Positions 38,217 to 48,041 of a stretch of DNA of 64,000 nt are shown piece by piece (the stretch's first letter is position 1; each line of letters starts with the position of its first letter). The notes under the pieces are model-generated. The model had not been told where the DNA came from and searched no databases. It saw only the letters and a list, made by a program, of their open reading frames with translations. The stretch comes from an uncultured Ruminococcus sp. Lineage in GTDB: Bacteria; Bacillota; Clostridia; Oscillospirales; Ruminococcaceae. The DNA is taken from assembly GCA_947627625.1 (NCBI GenBank), contig CANQWR010000012.1, positions 1 through 64,000 of the forward strand, given 5' to 3'. Both the position numbers and the translations under genes were made by a program.

Positions 38217-39953
38217 TTATTTTTCGGACAGTATATTTACGGCGGAGAGATAAGAGCTTATACAGTCGGAGTAGGAGACAAGGGAGTTGACGGTCAGGAG
38301 AGTTTTTTTGCAGGCAGAGTCATCGCCGTGGCGGTAGTTGTCGGCAAACTGCATTAAATCGGAGAGAAAGGAGTGCAGATAGCTCATGCCGTAATTCTGA
38401 GACCTGTCGAGCAGAGATCTGTCCGCCTTTATGCCCGACTGAAGCCCACAGCGGAATATTGCCTCTATATACTGCCTTATGTCCGAGATAAGTGAGGATA
38501 TAAGTTCTATGTGCGAGGACTGCACGGAGGAGTATTGCGGGGGGAGTTCAAAGGGACGGTAGTTGCACGGGGATAGGAAGTCGTAAATCTCAACGGGGAA
38601 CAGTTCGAGGGACTTTTCACCGATATGTGCGACAGCAAGAATTACAAAATTACCGCCGTCGTCTATGAGATTTTCGGATATTTTTTCGAGAAGTTCTATA
38701 AATTTTTTGGTCTCCGCACGGTATTTTACGCTCACGTCCGCAAAGTTCCCGAAGTGGTCGGCAAGACGCATTCTGTAGACCTGTGCATTTTTATCGAAAT
38801 CCGAACGCACGCATTTGTCGGGTGCTATCAGGTACATTCTTGACAGTTCGTCCGAATTTTCGGACATTTCGGAGAGTTCAACGACAATCTGCCTGAAATC
38901 GTATACGATATTTCTGTAGACTTCATCACAGTCAAGGTCAAGAGGGCGTATAGCTATGACGGAAGTTTCCTTTGAGGTGGAGAGCTTACCGCCGCTGAGT
39001 TTTGCGTTTTTGAGAGTAATTTTTGAGTGCATAAGGGACTGTATGGGCGTGTCCATGCCCCACGGTGTGACGGACGAATTGTGATGATAGCGTGCAGCAG
39101 ATGACTCGTAAAAATTTGGTCTCAAATCGGACAGAGAGAGGAATTTTCTGTCTGAGGACAAGTCCGCATTCAGGAAATAGTACACTTCTCCGCTGTAGTC
39201 GCCTGTCAGGACAGTCCTTGCACCAAGCGGAATAAGAGTGAGTTTGCCGTCATATGGTTCATATTTCTGCTTGAAATTTCCGAGAGAGTCCTCTGAAAAA
39301 TCGGGTTTGGAAAGTTCCGAGAGCAGGACGTTGCACTCACAGAATTTTTTTATGAATGTCGGGTAGTCAAAAGAAGCCCTTCCTGCGGTGAAATCGGACA
39401 GCCTGCCGCCCGTCTCACGGAGAAGTCTCTCCGCATCAGCCATTCTTAGAGAGTGACACCTGACCGCACAGGTCGTGAAGATGTCGGGGGTATTTTCGGG
39501 ACACCTCACAAGCCCCCTCTTTATAACTCCCGAAATTTCGCCGATACAGTCCACGGCACAGCCGTTTATTGCCACTCTGTCAAAGTCGGGCTTTTTCTTT
39601 TCGGGGGTTTTCTCGGGTTCTTTTTCCGTCGGTTTTTGGGGAACTTCCTCCGCAACAGCTTTTTCAGCCTGAACGGGGAGACTGTCTCTAAGGACTATAA
39701 TCGACATCACAATGTGACGGCATATTTTTCTTGACACACAACTGCAAGAGGATTTTTCGAGCGGAACTCTCAGACAGACTGTCTCTTTTCCCGCCGTGAC
39801 GGAAATTTCCTCAGCCCCCTCACGGACTTCCGGGAAACTCTCTCTGTCGCTTTTTTCGGCTTCTTTGCATGACCTTTTGTAAGTTCCCATGTCCGACATA
39901 GACACCAGTTTTTCGTTTGTGCAATTTCTCAGTTCTTCAGCGATACTGCCCAT
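38217..39953 (-). CDS. SWIM zinc-finger protein
   Basis: 578 residues. Near residues 70-85 CSCVSRKICRHIV fits the SWIM pattern CxCx(n)CxH, a small zinc-binding fold for nucleic-acid or protein contact. The remainder, with SLLDRSQNYGMSYLHSFLSD near the end, is alpha-helical and unrecognised. In other bacteria SWIM proteins often accompany MoxR/VWA or SWI2/SNF2 genes; none is here. ATG at 39953 is chosen because GGGAGG lies 9 bp before it. Confidence 0.65.
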   Translation of the reverse strand: MGSIAEELRNCTNEKLVSMSDMGTYKRSCKEAEKSDRESFPEVREGAEEISVTAGKETVCLRVPLEKSSCSCVSRKICRHIVMSIIVLRDSLPVQAEKAVAEEVPQKPTEKEPEKTPEKKKPDFDRVAINGCAVDCIGEISGVIKRGLVRCPENTPDIFTTCAVRCHSLRMADAERLLRETGGRLSDFTAGRASFDYPTFIKKFCECNVLLSELSKPDFSEDSLGNFKQKYEPYDGKLTLIPLGARTVLTGDYSGEVYYFLNADLSSDRKFLSLSDLRPNFYESSAARYHHNSSVTPWGMDTPIQSLMHSKITLKNAKLSGGKLSTSKETSVIAIRPLDLDCDEVYRNIVYDFRQIVVELSEMSENSDELSRMYLIAPDKCVRSDFDKNAQVYRMRLADHFGNFADVSVKYRAETKKFIELLEKISENLIDDGGNFVILAVAHIGEKSLELFPVEIYDFLSPCNYRPFELPPQYSSVQSSHIELISSLISDIRQYIEAIFRCGLQSGIKADRSLLDRSQNYGMSYLHSFLSDLMQFADNYRHGDDSACKKTLLTVNSLVSYSDCISSYLSAVNILSEK

Positions 39954-39981
39954 CTCCGCACACCTCCCTCTTTCCACTCAC

Positions 39982-40011
39982 ATTATAGCACACATATTCA
40001 TGCAATGTCAA
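39982..40011 (-). promoter_or_regulatory. Promoter of the SWIM protein gene
   Basis: Minus strand TTGACA (40006-40011), 18-bp spacer, TATAAT (39982-39987). Confidence 0.75.
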
Positions 40012-40017
40012 GTACTT

Positions 40018-40480
40018 TGTGGGAGTAATTATGGGGGGTTCGGGGTTTGTTTCCTCTGTGGGAATAATTATGGGGGGTCTGGGGGCAGAGCCCCCAGTGG
40101 GGGTTCAGGGGGCAGAGCCCCCAATGGGGGTTCAGGGGGGGAAGCCCCCTGCCTCTTATCGTTCTAATAAAAATATTAAATCTCTAAAAAAATATAATTT
40201 TAATAAAATTATTTTTTGGGCAAAGCCCCCTGCCCCTTAGACTTAAAACAGGGGGTTTGGGGGGCGTAGCCCCCCGACAGCCCCTGATTGTTTTATGTGG
40301 GGAGAAGTTCCCAACAGTCCACAAATCAAAAAAATCTCTAAAAAAATATAATTTTAATAAAATTATTTTTTGGACGAAGCCCCCTGCCCCTTATCGTTCT
40401 AATATTAAGAGGGAACTGCACCTGCTCCGCTGTAATTTCAATAGAAAAATCTCCAAAAAAATATAATGCAAAAAATTTTT
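40018..40480. repeat. Interspersed repeat cluster 9
   Basis: Two partial left ends (GTGGGAGTAATTATGGGGGG, GTGGGAATAATTATGGGGGG), a reverse core to CCTCTTATCGTT (about 40161), then three AT-palindrome modules (about 40183-40220, 40335-40372, 40450-40470) with partial cores between. Confidence 0.85.
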
Positions 40481-40515
40481 TCAAAAGCCCTGCAAAGACA
40501 AATATTTCCGAGTAC

Positions 40516-40544
40516 TTGACATATTGCCGAAAGAGGAGTAAAAT
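40516..40544 (+). promoter_or_regulatory. Promoter of the activase gene
   Basis: TTGACA (40516-40521), 17-bp spacer, TAAAAT (40539-40544). Confidence 0.7.
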
Positions 40545-40583
40545 AAGATAGCGGGAGAAAAAAGATGAACAGGGGGAAAGGAA

Positions 40584-43526
40584 ATGAAGAAAGAATATTT
40601 TTTGGGGATAGATATAGGTTCAACGACAGTAAAAACCGTGATAACAAACAGAAAAAAAGAGATAATTTATTCCGAATACGGGAGACACTATTCAAGAGTA
40701 AGACAGACGGTTTGCGACCAGTTGAAACTGATACAGGCTGAATATCCCGATGAAGAATTTTCGGTCTGCATAACGGGTTCGGGGGGACTTGGTCTTGCAC
40801 AGAGTTGCGGAGTACCGTTTGTGCAGGAAGTCCATGCGTCATTTGTGGCGGTAAAGGAGAGTTACCCCGACACGGATGTTGTCATAGAACTCGGCGGAGA
40901 AGATGCTAAAATAATTTTCCTGACGGGCGGAGTTGAACAGCGTATGAACGGCACTTGTGCGGGCGGAACGGGTGCATTTATAGACCAGATGGCGACACTT
41001 CTCTCTGTGACGGCTCAGGAGCTTGACACGCTCTCTCTCAGGGCAAAAAAGACCTATCCTATAGCTTCAAGGTGCGGAGTATTTGCAAAGTCGGACATAC
41101 AACCGCTGCTGAATCAGGGAGCGACAAGGGAGGACGTTTCCGCAAGTATTTTTCAGGCGGTAGTTGACCAGACGGTCTCGGGACTTGCACAGGGGCGTTC
41201 TATAGAGGGAAAAGTCCTTTTTCTGGGCGGACCTCTTTATTTTTTGAAGGGGCTGAGAAATGCGTTTGTAAAGACTCTCGGACTTGAAAAGAAAAACGCT
41301 CTCTTCCCGGAGGAGGCACCCGTCTTTGTGGCGTACGGTTGTTCACTTTGTGCGGAAAATTCGGGAAACAGCTATACTCTCCACGAACTTGCGGAGAGGA
41401 TAAAAAATGCAAAAATTTCGGACAGCATTGTGACAGGTCAGCCGCTTTTCGGTTCACAGAGCGAGTACGACAATTTTATTGACAGGCACAAGAAGTTTGA
41501 CTTAAAACACGCCGATATAAGAAAATACAAGGGCGACGCATATCTCGGTATAGACGCAGGTTCGACCACTACAAAACTTGTTTTAATAACAGATGACGGC
41601 AGAATATTATATCACTATTACGCCTCAAGCAACGGTCAGCCACTTGACAAAATAGCACAGCAGTTAAAGAAGATATACAGTGTCATGAACCCCGAAATAG
41701 TGATAAGAGGTTCAGCGGTCACAGGTTACGGGGAGGAACTTATAAAATCGGGATTTTGCATAGATTCGGGAATAGTTGAGACTGTCGCACACTTCAAATC
41801 CGCATCATATTTCTGTCCCGACGTTGATTTCATAATAGACATAGGCGGTCAGGACATAAAGTGTTTCAGGATAAAAAATCACTCCATAGACAGCATAATG
41901 CTGAACGAAGCGTGTTCATCGGGCTGCGGAAGTTTCATACAGACTTTTGCAATGGCAATGGGTTACGACATAGCCGAATTTTCACAGATGGGACTTTTCG
42001 CAAAGCACCCTGTTGAACTTGGTTCAAGGTGTACTGTTTTCATGAACAGCTCCGTAAAACAGGCACAGAGAGACGGTGCAAGCGTGGAGGACATCTCCGC
42101 AGGACTTTCAATGTCAATAATAAAAAATGCGGTTTATAAGGTTATAAGGGCAAATTCCCCCGACGAACTCGGCAAAAATATAGTCGTACAGGGGGGAACT
42201 TTCCTGAATGACGCTGTTTTGCGGTCCTTTGAGAGAGAACTCGGCAGGGACGTTATAAGACCTGCTGTTTCGGGACTTATGGGAGCTTTCGGCTGTGCGT
42301 TGTATGCAAAGGAGAACGCCGAAAAAAATTCAATTGAGAAGTCGGGAATAATATCGGCGGAGGAACTTGAAAATTTCTCTTACAAGTCCACAGACGCACA
42401 GTGCAACGGGTGTACGGCTCACTGTCGCCTTAATATTGTAAATTTTTGCGGCGGCAGAAAATTTGTCTCGGGGAACAGGTGCGACAAGGGTGCAGGCAAG
42501 AGGGCGGAAAACAATATACCGAATCTGTATGAATATAAATACAACAGCATAGTCTCACTCAGGAATATAAATCAGCCCAAAAAGCCCCGTGCAAGAGTGG
42601 GCATACCTCTTGCACTGAATTTCTATGAACTTGCTCCGTTCTGGCACAGTTTTTTTACAAATCTCGGCTTTGAGACGGTCTTTTCAGATGAGAGTTCCAG
42701 AAATATGTACTATTCGGGTCAGCAGACAATTCCGTCCGATACGGTCTGTTACCCCGCAAAAATAACTCACGGTCACATAGAAAATCTTCTTGACAAAAAA
42801 GTTGACTTTATTTTTTACCCCTGCATGAGTTACAATCTTGACGAGGGCAACAGCGACAATCACTATAATTGTCCCGTTGTGGCGTACTACCCCGAACTTC
42901 TGATAGCTAACAACCCCCGATTGAACAGCAGAAATTTTGTCCACCCCTACATAGACCTGAACAACAGGAAAAACGTTGTCAGAGTTATGAGCGAGTGCCT
43001 GAAAAAGTTCAACATAGCGGGAAAAATTCCCACGGCTGTTGACGGTGCATATCAGGCTTATTTCCGATATATGCGTGACGTGACGGCAAAGGCTGTGGGG
43101 ATGATACGTCAGGCGAGGGCAGAGGGCAGGAAAATTATAGTTCTTGCAGGCAGACCTTACCATGTAGACAAGGAAATAAACCACGGTCTGCACAAGCTGA
43201 TAACCAATCTCGGAATGGCTGTCATAACGGAGGACAGTGTTGCGGGGTTCGTAAAAACCCCTAAACTCGGAGTTCTGAATCAGTGGACTTATCATTCGAG
43301 ACTGTACCGCTGTGCGAAGTTTGTCACCTCCCAACCCGATATGCAGCTTGTACACCTTGTGTCTTTCGGCTGTGGAATAGATGCCGTGACATCCGATGAA
43401 GTACGTTCGATACTTGAGAGCAAGGGGAAACTCTACACCCAGCTAAAAATAGACGAGATAAATAATTTGGGTGCAGTAAGAATAAGGCTCAGAAGTCTCG
43501 CCGCAGCGATGGATTACTCTCTCTGA
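40584..43526 (+). CDS. 2-hydroxyacyl-CoA dehydratase activase-like protein (BadF ATPase x2 + DUF2229)
   Basis: 980 residues. Two ASKHA ATPase domains open with LGIDIGSTTVKTVI (about 5) and LGIDAGSTTTKLVL (about 325); each has GG(E/Q)D and a cysteine motif (NGTCAGGTGAF; NEACSSGCGSF). A C-terminal domain follows, RARVGIPLALNFYELAPFW and PSDTVCYPAKITHGH. In one-gene relatives of about 1400 residues the DUF2229 region continues into a dehydratase-subunit-like domain; here that part appears to be the next gene. These proteins couple ATP to electron transfer onto Fe-S dehydratases; the physiological role of this large form is unknown. Confidence 0.8.
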   Translation: MKKEYFLGIDIGSTTVKTVITNRKKEIIYSEYGRHYSRVRQTVCDQLKLIQAEYPDEEFSVCITGSGGLGLAQSCGVPFVQEVHASFVAVKESYPDTDVVIELGGEDAKIIFLTGGVEQRMNGTCAGGTGAFIDQMATLLSVTAQELDTLSLRAKKTYPIASRCGVFAKSDIQPLLNQGATREDVSASIFQAVVDQTVSGLAQGRSIEGKVLFLGGPLYFLKGLRNAFVKTLGLEKKNALFPEEAPVFVAYGCSLCAENSGNSYTLHELAERIKNAKISDSIVTGQPLFGSQSEYDNFIDRHKKFDLKHADIRKYKGDAYLGIDAGSTTTKLVLITDDGRILYHYYASSNGQPLDKIAQQLKKIYSVMNPEIVIRGSAVTGYGEELIKSGFCIDSGIVETVAHFKSASYFCPDVDFIIDIGGQDIKCFRIKNHSIDSIMLNEACSSGCGSFIQTFAMAMGYDIAEFSQMGLFAKHPVELGSRCTVFMNSSVKQAQRDGASVEDISAGLSMSIIKNAVYKVIRANSPDELGKNIVVQGGTFLNDAVLRSFERELGRDVIRPAVSGLMGAFGCALYAKENAEKNSIEKSGIISAEELENFSYKSTDAQCNGCTAHCRLNIVNFCGGRKFVSGNRCDKGAGKRAENNIPNLYEYKYNSIVSLRNINQPKKPRARVGIPLALNFYELAPFWHSFFTNLGFETVFSDESSRNMYYSGQQTIPSDTVCYPAKITHGHIENLLDKKVDFIFYPCMSYNLDEGNSDNHYNCPVVAYYPELLIANNPRLNSRNFVHPYIDLNNRKNVVRVMSECLKKFNIAGKIPTAVDGAYQAYFRYMRDVTAKAVGMIRQARAEGRKIIVLAGRPYHVDKEINHGLHKLITNLGMAVITEDSVAGFVKTPKLGVLNQWTYHSRLYRCAKFVTSQPDMQLVHLVSFGCGIDAVTSDEVRSILESKGKLYTQLKIDEINNLGAVRIRLRSLAAAMDYSL

Positions 43527-43534
43527 TTTTAGAA

Positions 43535-43840
43535 CGGGGGTTAAAAACCCCCAGACCCCCAAGATTAAGCAGTAGACTGTCACGGGGCGGGGTTTGTTTC
43601 CTCCGTGGGGATAATCATGGGGGTCTGGGGGGATACTTCCCCCCAGCGGGGTCAAGGGGCGGAGCCCCTTGTGGGGGTTCAGGGGGCGAAGCCCCCTGCC
43701 CCTAATCGTTCTAATAAAAATTTGGGGACGTATCCCCCCACAGCCCACAAATTAAAATCTCTAAAAAAATATAATTTTAATAAAATTATTTTTTGGGGTT
43801 TGGGGGACGCCCCCCCAACAGGGGTTTAGGGTAGACACTC
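43535..43840. repeat. Interspersed repeat cluster 10
   Basis: AGTAGACTGTCACGGGG flank, GTTTCCTCCGTGGGGATAAT, reverse core to CCCCTAATCGTT (about 43710) and an AT-palindrome module. It lies between the two halves of the activase. Confidence 0.85.
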
Positions 43841-43901
43841 CGTCCCATGTTGTCTATAAAAAATATTTATTAAATTTTCAGACGGAAAGGAGATTAAAGA
43901 A

Positions 43902-45131
43902 ATGAAAGGATACCCAAAATTCACGCAGGGAATGAAAAAGACACATACTATACTTGTGCCGGATATGCTCCCGATACATTTCAGACTTCTGATTTCGGTT
44001 TTCAGGGCAGAGGGTTACAAGATGGAACTCTTGCAGAACCGTTCGAGGAGTGTCGTTGACGAGGGGCTTAAGAACGTCCACAACGACTCCTGTTATCCTG
44101 CACTCCTCGTCATAGGACAGTTTATAGATGCACTGAACAGCGGTAAGTATGACCCCGACAGGACTGCACTTTTGATAACTCAGACGGGCGGAGGTTGCAG
44201 AGCGTCAAATTATATACATCTTCTCAGAAAGGCTATGGCAAAGACATATCCGCAAGTGCCTGTGGTGTCACTCAATTTCAGCGGACTTGAAAAGGATTCG
44301 GGTTTCAGGATAACTCCTCTTGTGTTCTACAGACTTCTCTATGCGATAATATACGGAGATGTCCTTATGACGTGTTATAACAAGTGCCGTGCGTACGAGA
44401 GGACAAAGGGCGATTCGGACAGAATTTTAAGACGCTGGCAGAACAAAATCTCAAATATATTTCTGAGAAAGAGCCGTGAATATTTGGACTGCAAAAAAAT
44501 ATGCAACGGTATTCTCAAAGACTTTTCCGCAATATCTCTTGACGGTTCGAGGAGAATAAAAGTCGGGATAGTGGGGGAGATATACGTCAAATATTCACCC
44601 CTTGCGAATAACAATCTTGAGGACTTCCTGATTTCGGAGGGCTGTGAACCCGTAACGCCTCCGCTGATAGAGTTTATTCTCTACTGCATATCAAACGTCA
44701 TACACGACTCCGAGCTATACGACAGAAAAAATCTGAAAGTGACGGTCTACAGGCTTGTCTACAAAATTATCCTGAAAAAGATCTCACAGATATCCGAAAT
44801 GATCAGGAGTTACCACAAGTTCAGACCTTTTGACAGCTTTGAAAAACTCAGAAAACTCGCCGACAGATATATAAATCAGGGTGTTTCAATGGGAGAGGGC
44901 TGGCTTATTCCCGCAGAGATGGCTTGTTTTGCCAAGACGGGAGTGAGCAATATAATCTCCGCACAGCCCTTTGGTTGTCTGCCGAATCACATAGTCGCAA
45001 AGGGCATGATAAGAGCGGTAAAGCGTGACAATCCGCACGCAAATATAACTCCCATAGACTACGACCCGGGGGCTTCAAAAGTCAATCAGGAGAACCGCAT
45101 AAGGCTTATGCTCGCCAATGCGGAGCTATAA
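43902..45131 (+). CDS. C-terminal partner of the dehydratase activase (HgdB-like)
   Basis: 409 residues. The start (YPKFTQGMKKTHTILVPDMLPIHFRLL) matches, as I recall, the junction within the large fused activase proteins, and LITQTGGGCRASNYIHLLRKA and PFGCLPNHIVAKGMIRAVKR resemble the conserved Fe-S segments of the 2-hydroxyglutaryl-CoA dehydratase-like domain. Good AAAGGAG and ATG, so it is a genuine gene, probably acting with the product of the upstream gene. The 375-bp gap is mostly interspersed repeat. Confidence 0.75.
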   Translation: MKGYPKFTQGMKKTHTILVPDMLPIHFRLLISVFRAEGYKMELLQNRSRSVVDEGLKNVHNDSCYPALLVIGQFIDALNSGKYDPDRTALLITQTGGGCRASNYIHLLRKAMAKTYPQVPVVSLNFSGLEKDSGFRITPLVFYRLLYAIIYGDVLMTCYNKCRAYERTKGDSDRILRRWQNKISNIFLRKSREYLDCKKICNGILKDFSAISLDGSRRIKVGIVGEIYVKYSPLANNNLEDFLISEGCEPVTPPLIEFILYCISNVIHDSELYDRKNLKVTVYRLVYKIILKKISQISEMIRSYHKFRPFDSFEKLRKLADRYINQGVSMGEGWLIPAEMACFAKTGVSNIISAQPFGCLPNHIVAKGMIRAVKRDNPHANITPIDYDPGASKVNQENRIRLMLANAEL

Positions 45132-45159
45132 ATTAAAATAAATTAAATTACTACACAGG

Positions 45160-45390
45160 GGGACTTGATTTCAGGTTTTCGGTTTCGCCCCAAACGTCAT
45201 AGGTGTACAGGACTGAAATAAAATTATTAAACATGGGAAACTTGATTTCAGGTTTTCGGGTACACACTCCACGTCAGGGGAGTACAGGACTAAAATCAAA
45301 TTATTATATGGGGAAACTTGATTTCAAGTTTTGGGGGACACCCTTTTCAGGTTTTGGGTTTCGCCCCAAACGTCAGGGGCATAAAAAGAC
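45160..45390 (+). repeat. Three tandem repeats (about 77 bp) upstream of hydF
   Basis: CTTGATTTCAGGTTTT-type units begin at 45164, 45241 and 45317. Shared parts include TCGCCCCAAACGTCA (copies 1 and 3), GTACAGGACT and AAATTATTA. It ends about 35 bp before hydF. No promoter was clear. Confidence 0.75.
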
Positions 45391-45426
45391 GGAAGTCCGT
45401 ATAAAAATAAAAAGGAGGAAAAAGAA

Positions 45427-46650
45427 ATGAACAGAACACCAATGGGAGAGAGGACACATATAGGTTTTTTCGGAAAGAGAAACGCAGGAAAGAGCAGTCT
45501 CGTGAACGCTGTGACGGGGCAGGAGCTCAGTGTTGTGTCGGACGTAAAGGGAACGACAACAGATCCCGTTTACAAGGCTATGGAACTTTTGCCGCTCGGA
45601 CCTGTTGAGATAGTCGACACGGCAGGTTTTGACGACACGGGTTCTCTTGGTTCTGAGAGAGTAAAAAAGACAATGGGCATACTCGCAAAGACCGATATAG
45701 CGGTACTCGTTGTTGACTCGGCAGAGGGGCTGACCGACGACGACAGACAGCTTATAGAACTGTTCAAAGAGAGGGAAGTGCCGTATGTGACGGTTTACAA
45801 CAAGTCGGATATATCGGGAGAGATACAGACGGAAGACAGCGAGAGGGGAATATCTGTCAGTGCAAAGACGGGAATGAATATTCACGAATTAAAAGAGATG
45901 CTCGCAAATATAAGTCTTGAAAAAGCACCCGAAAAGAGCCTTGTGGAGGGGCTTATAGACGATAATGAACTCGCCCTTCTTGTCACTCCGATAGACTCCT
46001 CCGCACCAAAGGGCAGAATGATTTTACCGCAACAGCAGGTAATAAGAGATGTTCTCGACCACAATGCGGTAAATATAGTTGTCAAAGAGACACAGCTTGC
46101 GGAAACTCTCAGGAAACTCTCGGGAAATCGGGAGACTGTCCCGAAGATAGTAATAACGGACAGTCAGGCTTTTGAGATAGTCAGCAGGACAGTGCCCGAA
46201 AGTATACCGCTCACATCGTTTTCCATTCTTATGGCACGCCACAAGGGTTTTCTTGAAACTGCCGTCAGGGGGGCTGTCATGATAGACAAGCTGAAAGACG
46301 GCGACAAGATCTTGATCTCGGAGGGCTGTACCCATCACAGACAGTGTGAGGACATAGGAAGTGTCAAACTGCCGAAACTCCTGAAAAAGCACACGGGCAA
46401 AGAGCTTGATATAACGCTGTCATCGGGCAGGGAATTTCCCGATGATTTATCCGAATACGCACTTGTAATTCACTGTGGAGGCTGTATGCTGAATGCCCGT
46501 GAGATGAAGTACAGGAGTGGTCTCGCCGAAAAGCAAGATACTCCGTTTACGAATTACGGCATTGCCCTTGCACACATGAACGGCATTTTGAGGAGGAGTG
46601 TTGCGATGCTCCCCGATATAGTTAAAATTATTGACGAGGGGGGGGAGTGA
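45427..46650 (+). CDS. hydF: [FeFe]-hydrogenase maturation GTPase HydF
   Basis: 407 residues: G domain with GKRNAGKSSLVNAVTG, DTAGFDDTG, NKSD; dimerization domain; and C-terminal Fe-S cluster domain with CTHHRQC and HCGGCMLN (CxHx(n)HCxxC). HydF is the scaffold on which the H-cluster 2Fe subcluster is built with HydE and HydG. Neither those nor a hydrogenase is in the window. ATG behind AAAGGAGG. Confidence 0.93.
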   Translation: MNRTPMGERTHIGFFGKRNAGKSSLVNAVTGQELSVVSDVKGTTTDPVYKAMELLPLGPVEIVDTAGFDDTGSLGSERVKKTMGILAKTDIAVLVVDSAEGLTDDDRQLIELFKEREVPYVTVYNKSDISGEIQTEDSERGISVSAKTGMNIHELKEMLANISLEKAPEKSLVEGLIDDNELALLVTPIDSSAPKGRMILPQQQVIRDVLDHNAVNIVVKETQLAETLRKLSGNRETVPKIVITDSQAFEIVSRTVPESIPLTSFSILMARHKGFLETAVRGAVMIDKLKDGDKILISEGCTHHRQCEDIGSVKLPKLLKKHTGKELDITLSSGREFPDDLSEYALVIHCGGCMLNAREMKYRSGLAEKQDTPFTNYGIALAHMNGILRRSVAMLPDIVKIIDEGGE

Positions 46651-46779
46651 CCTGAAAGCGGTAGTAAGCCGTATGTGGAATGGTCTGCCCGTGTACAGGA
46701 TATTTCCCGATGAGTGAGCGGTTACTCAAATTGTGAGTGAGTGACGGTTGGGGGACTGTTTGACCGACAGATTTTTCCG

Positions 46780-47950
46780 ATAAACATTTTTGTCGGGCGA
46801 AAATTTTGTAAAATCAAATTCGGGGGACTTGGGGTGTTGCGGGGGTGTTATGAAGTTCTTGCAACACCCTTTTTTCGGGGTGAAAAAAGTCTCGACATTC
46901 ACCGTTTATTTTTGTCGGACGGAAATTTTGTAAAATCAAATTCGGCGGACTTTGGGTGTTGCGGGGGTGTTATGAAGTTCTTGCAACACCCTTTTTTCGG
47001 GGTGAAAAAAGTCCCGACATTCACGGTTTATTTTTGTCGGACGAAAATTTTGTAAAATCAGATTCGGAGGACTTGGGGTGTTATGAAGTTCCCCCGACCC
47101 CTTTTTTCGGGGTGAAAAAAAGTCCCGACATTCACGGTTTATTTTTGTCGGACGAAAATTTTGTAAAATCAAAATCGGCGGACTTGGGGTGTTCGGGGAC
47201 GTTATCAAGTTCCCCCGACCCCTTTTTTCGGGGTGAAAAAAAGCCCCGACATTCACTGTTTATTTTTGTCGGACGGAAGTTTTGTAAAATCAAATTCGGG
47301 GGACTTGGGGTGTTATGAAGTTCCCCCCGACACCTTTTTCGGGGTGAAAAAAAGTCCCGACATTTACGGTTTATTTTTGTCGGACGGAAATTTTGTAAAA
47401 TCAAATTCGGTGAACTCAGGGTGTCCGGGAGTGTTATCAAGCTCCCCCGACACCCTTTTTCGGGGCGAAAAAAAGTCCCGACATTCACGGTTTATTTTTG
47501 TCGGATGGAAATTTTGTAAAATCAAATTCGGCGGACTCAGGGTGTTCGGGGGTGTTATTTAAGTTCCCCCGACACCCTTTTTTCGGGGTGAAAAAAGTCC
47601 CGACATTCACGGTTTATTTTTGTCGGACGAAAATTTTGTAAAATCAGATTCGGAGGACTTGGGGTGTTATGAAGTTCCCCCGACCCCTTTTTTCGGGGTG
47701 AAAAAAAGTCCCGACATTCACGGTTTATTTTTGTCGGACGAAAATTTTGTAAAATCAAAATCGGCGGACTTGGGGTGTTCGGGGACGTTATCAAGTTCCC
47801 CCGACCCCTTTTTTCGGGGTGAAAAAAAGCCCCGACATTCACTGTTTATTTTTGTCGGACGAAAATTTTGTAAAATCAAATTCGGGGGACTTGGGGTGTT
47901 CGGGGTTTTATGAAGTTCCCCCGACCCCCTTTTTCGGGGTGAAAAAAAGT
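46780..47950 (+). repeat. Ten-unit tandem array upstream of ppk
   Basis: TGTCGG landmarks recur at 46791, 46913, 47035, 47146, 47267, 47378, 47499, 47621, 47732 and 47853, giving units of 122, 122, 111, 121, 111, 121, 122, 111 and 121 bp. Each has TTTTGTAAAATCA, a variable G/C middle, an ACCCC-T6C-GGGGT hairpin and an AAAAAAAGTCCCGACATTC block. Units 8-10 are near copies of units 3-5 at a 586-bp offset. Frames open through it because of its composition; unit lengths are not multiples of 3. Confidence 0.92.
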
Positions 47951-47951
47951 C

Positions 47952-47980
47952 TTGACATTCCCCGTCCCGTGTGCTATAAT
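47952..47980 (+). promoter_or_regulatory. ppk promoter, at the edge of the tandem array
   Basis: TTGACA (47952-47957), 17-bp spacer, TATAAT (47975-47980). The -35 occupies the same place as CCGACA in each array unit. Confidence 0.8.
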
Positions 47981-48041
47981 TCTCTTGAATAAACGCTTTA
48001 TTTTAGTTTTCATAAGGCGTCGGAAAGTGAGAGAATTGCCC

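Noticed and set aside
45203..45430. 75-residue frame upstream of hydF
   Set aside because: Made of the 77-bp repeat units and ends in a Lys/Arg run over the hydF ribosome site.
46741..47913. Several 90-120 residue open frames on both strands across the ppk-upstream array
   Set aside because: Unit lengths of 111-122 bp shift frame irregularly, the frames mirror each other on both strands, and none has a ribosome site; they arise from repeat composition.
46780..47950. The ppk array as a CRISPR array
   Set aside because: Units are over 110 bp with no unique spacers of constant length and no cas genes.
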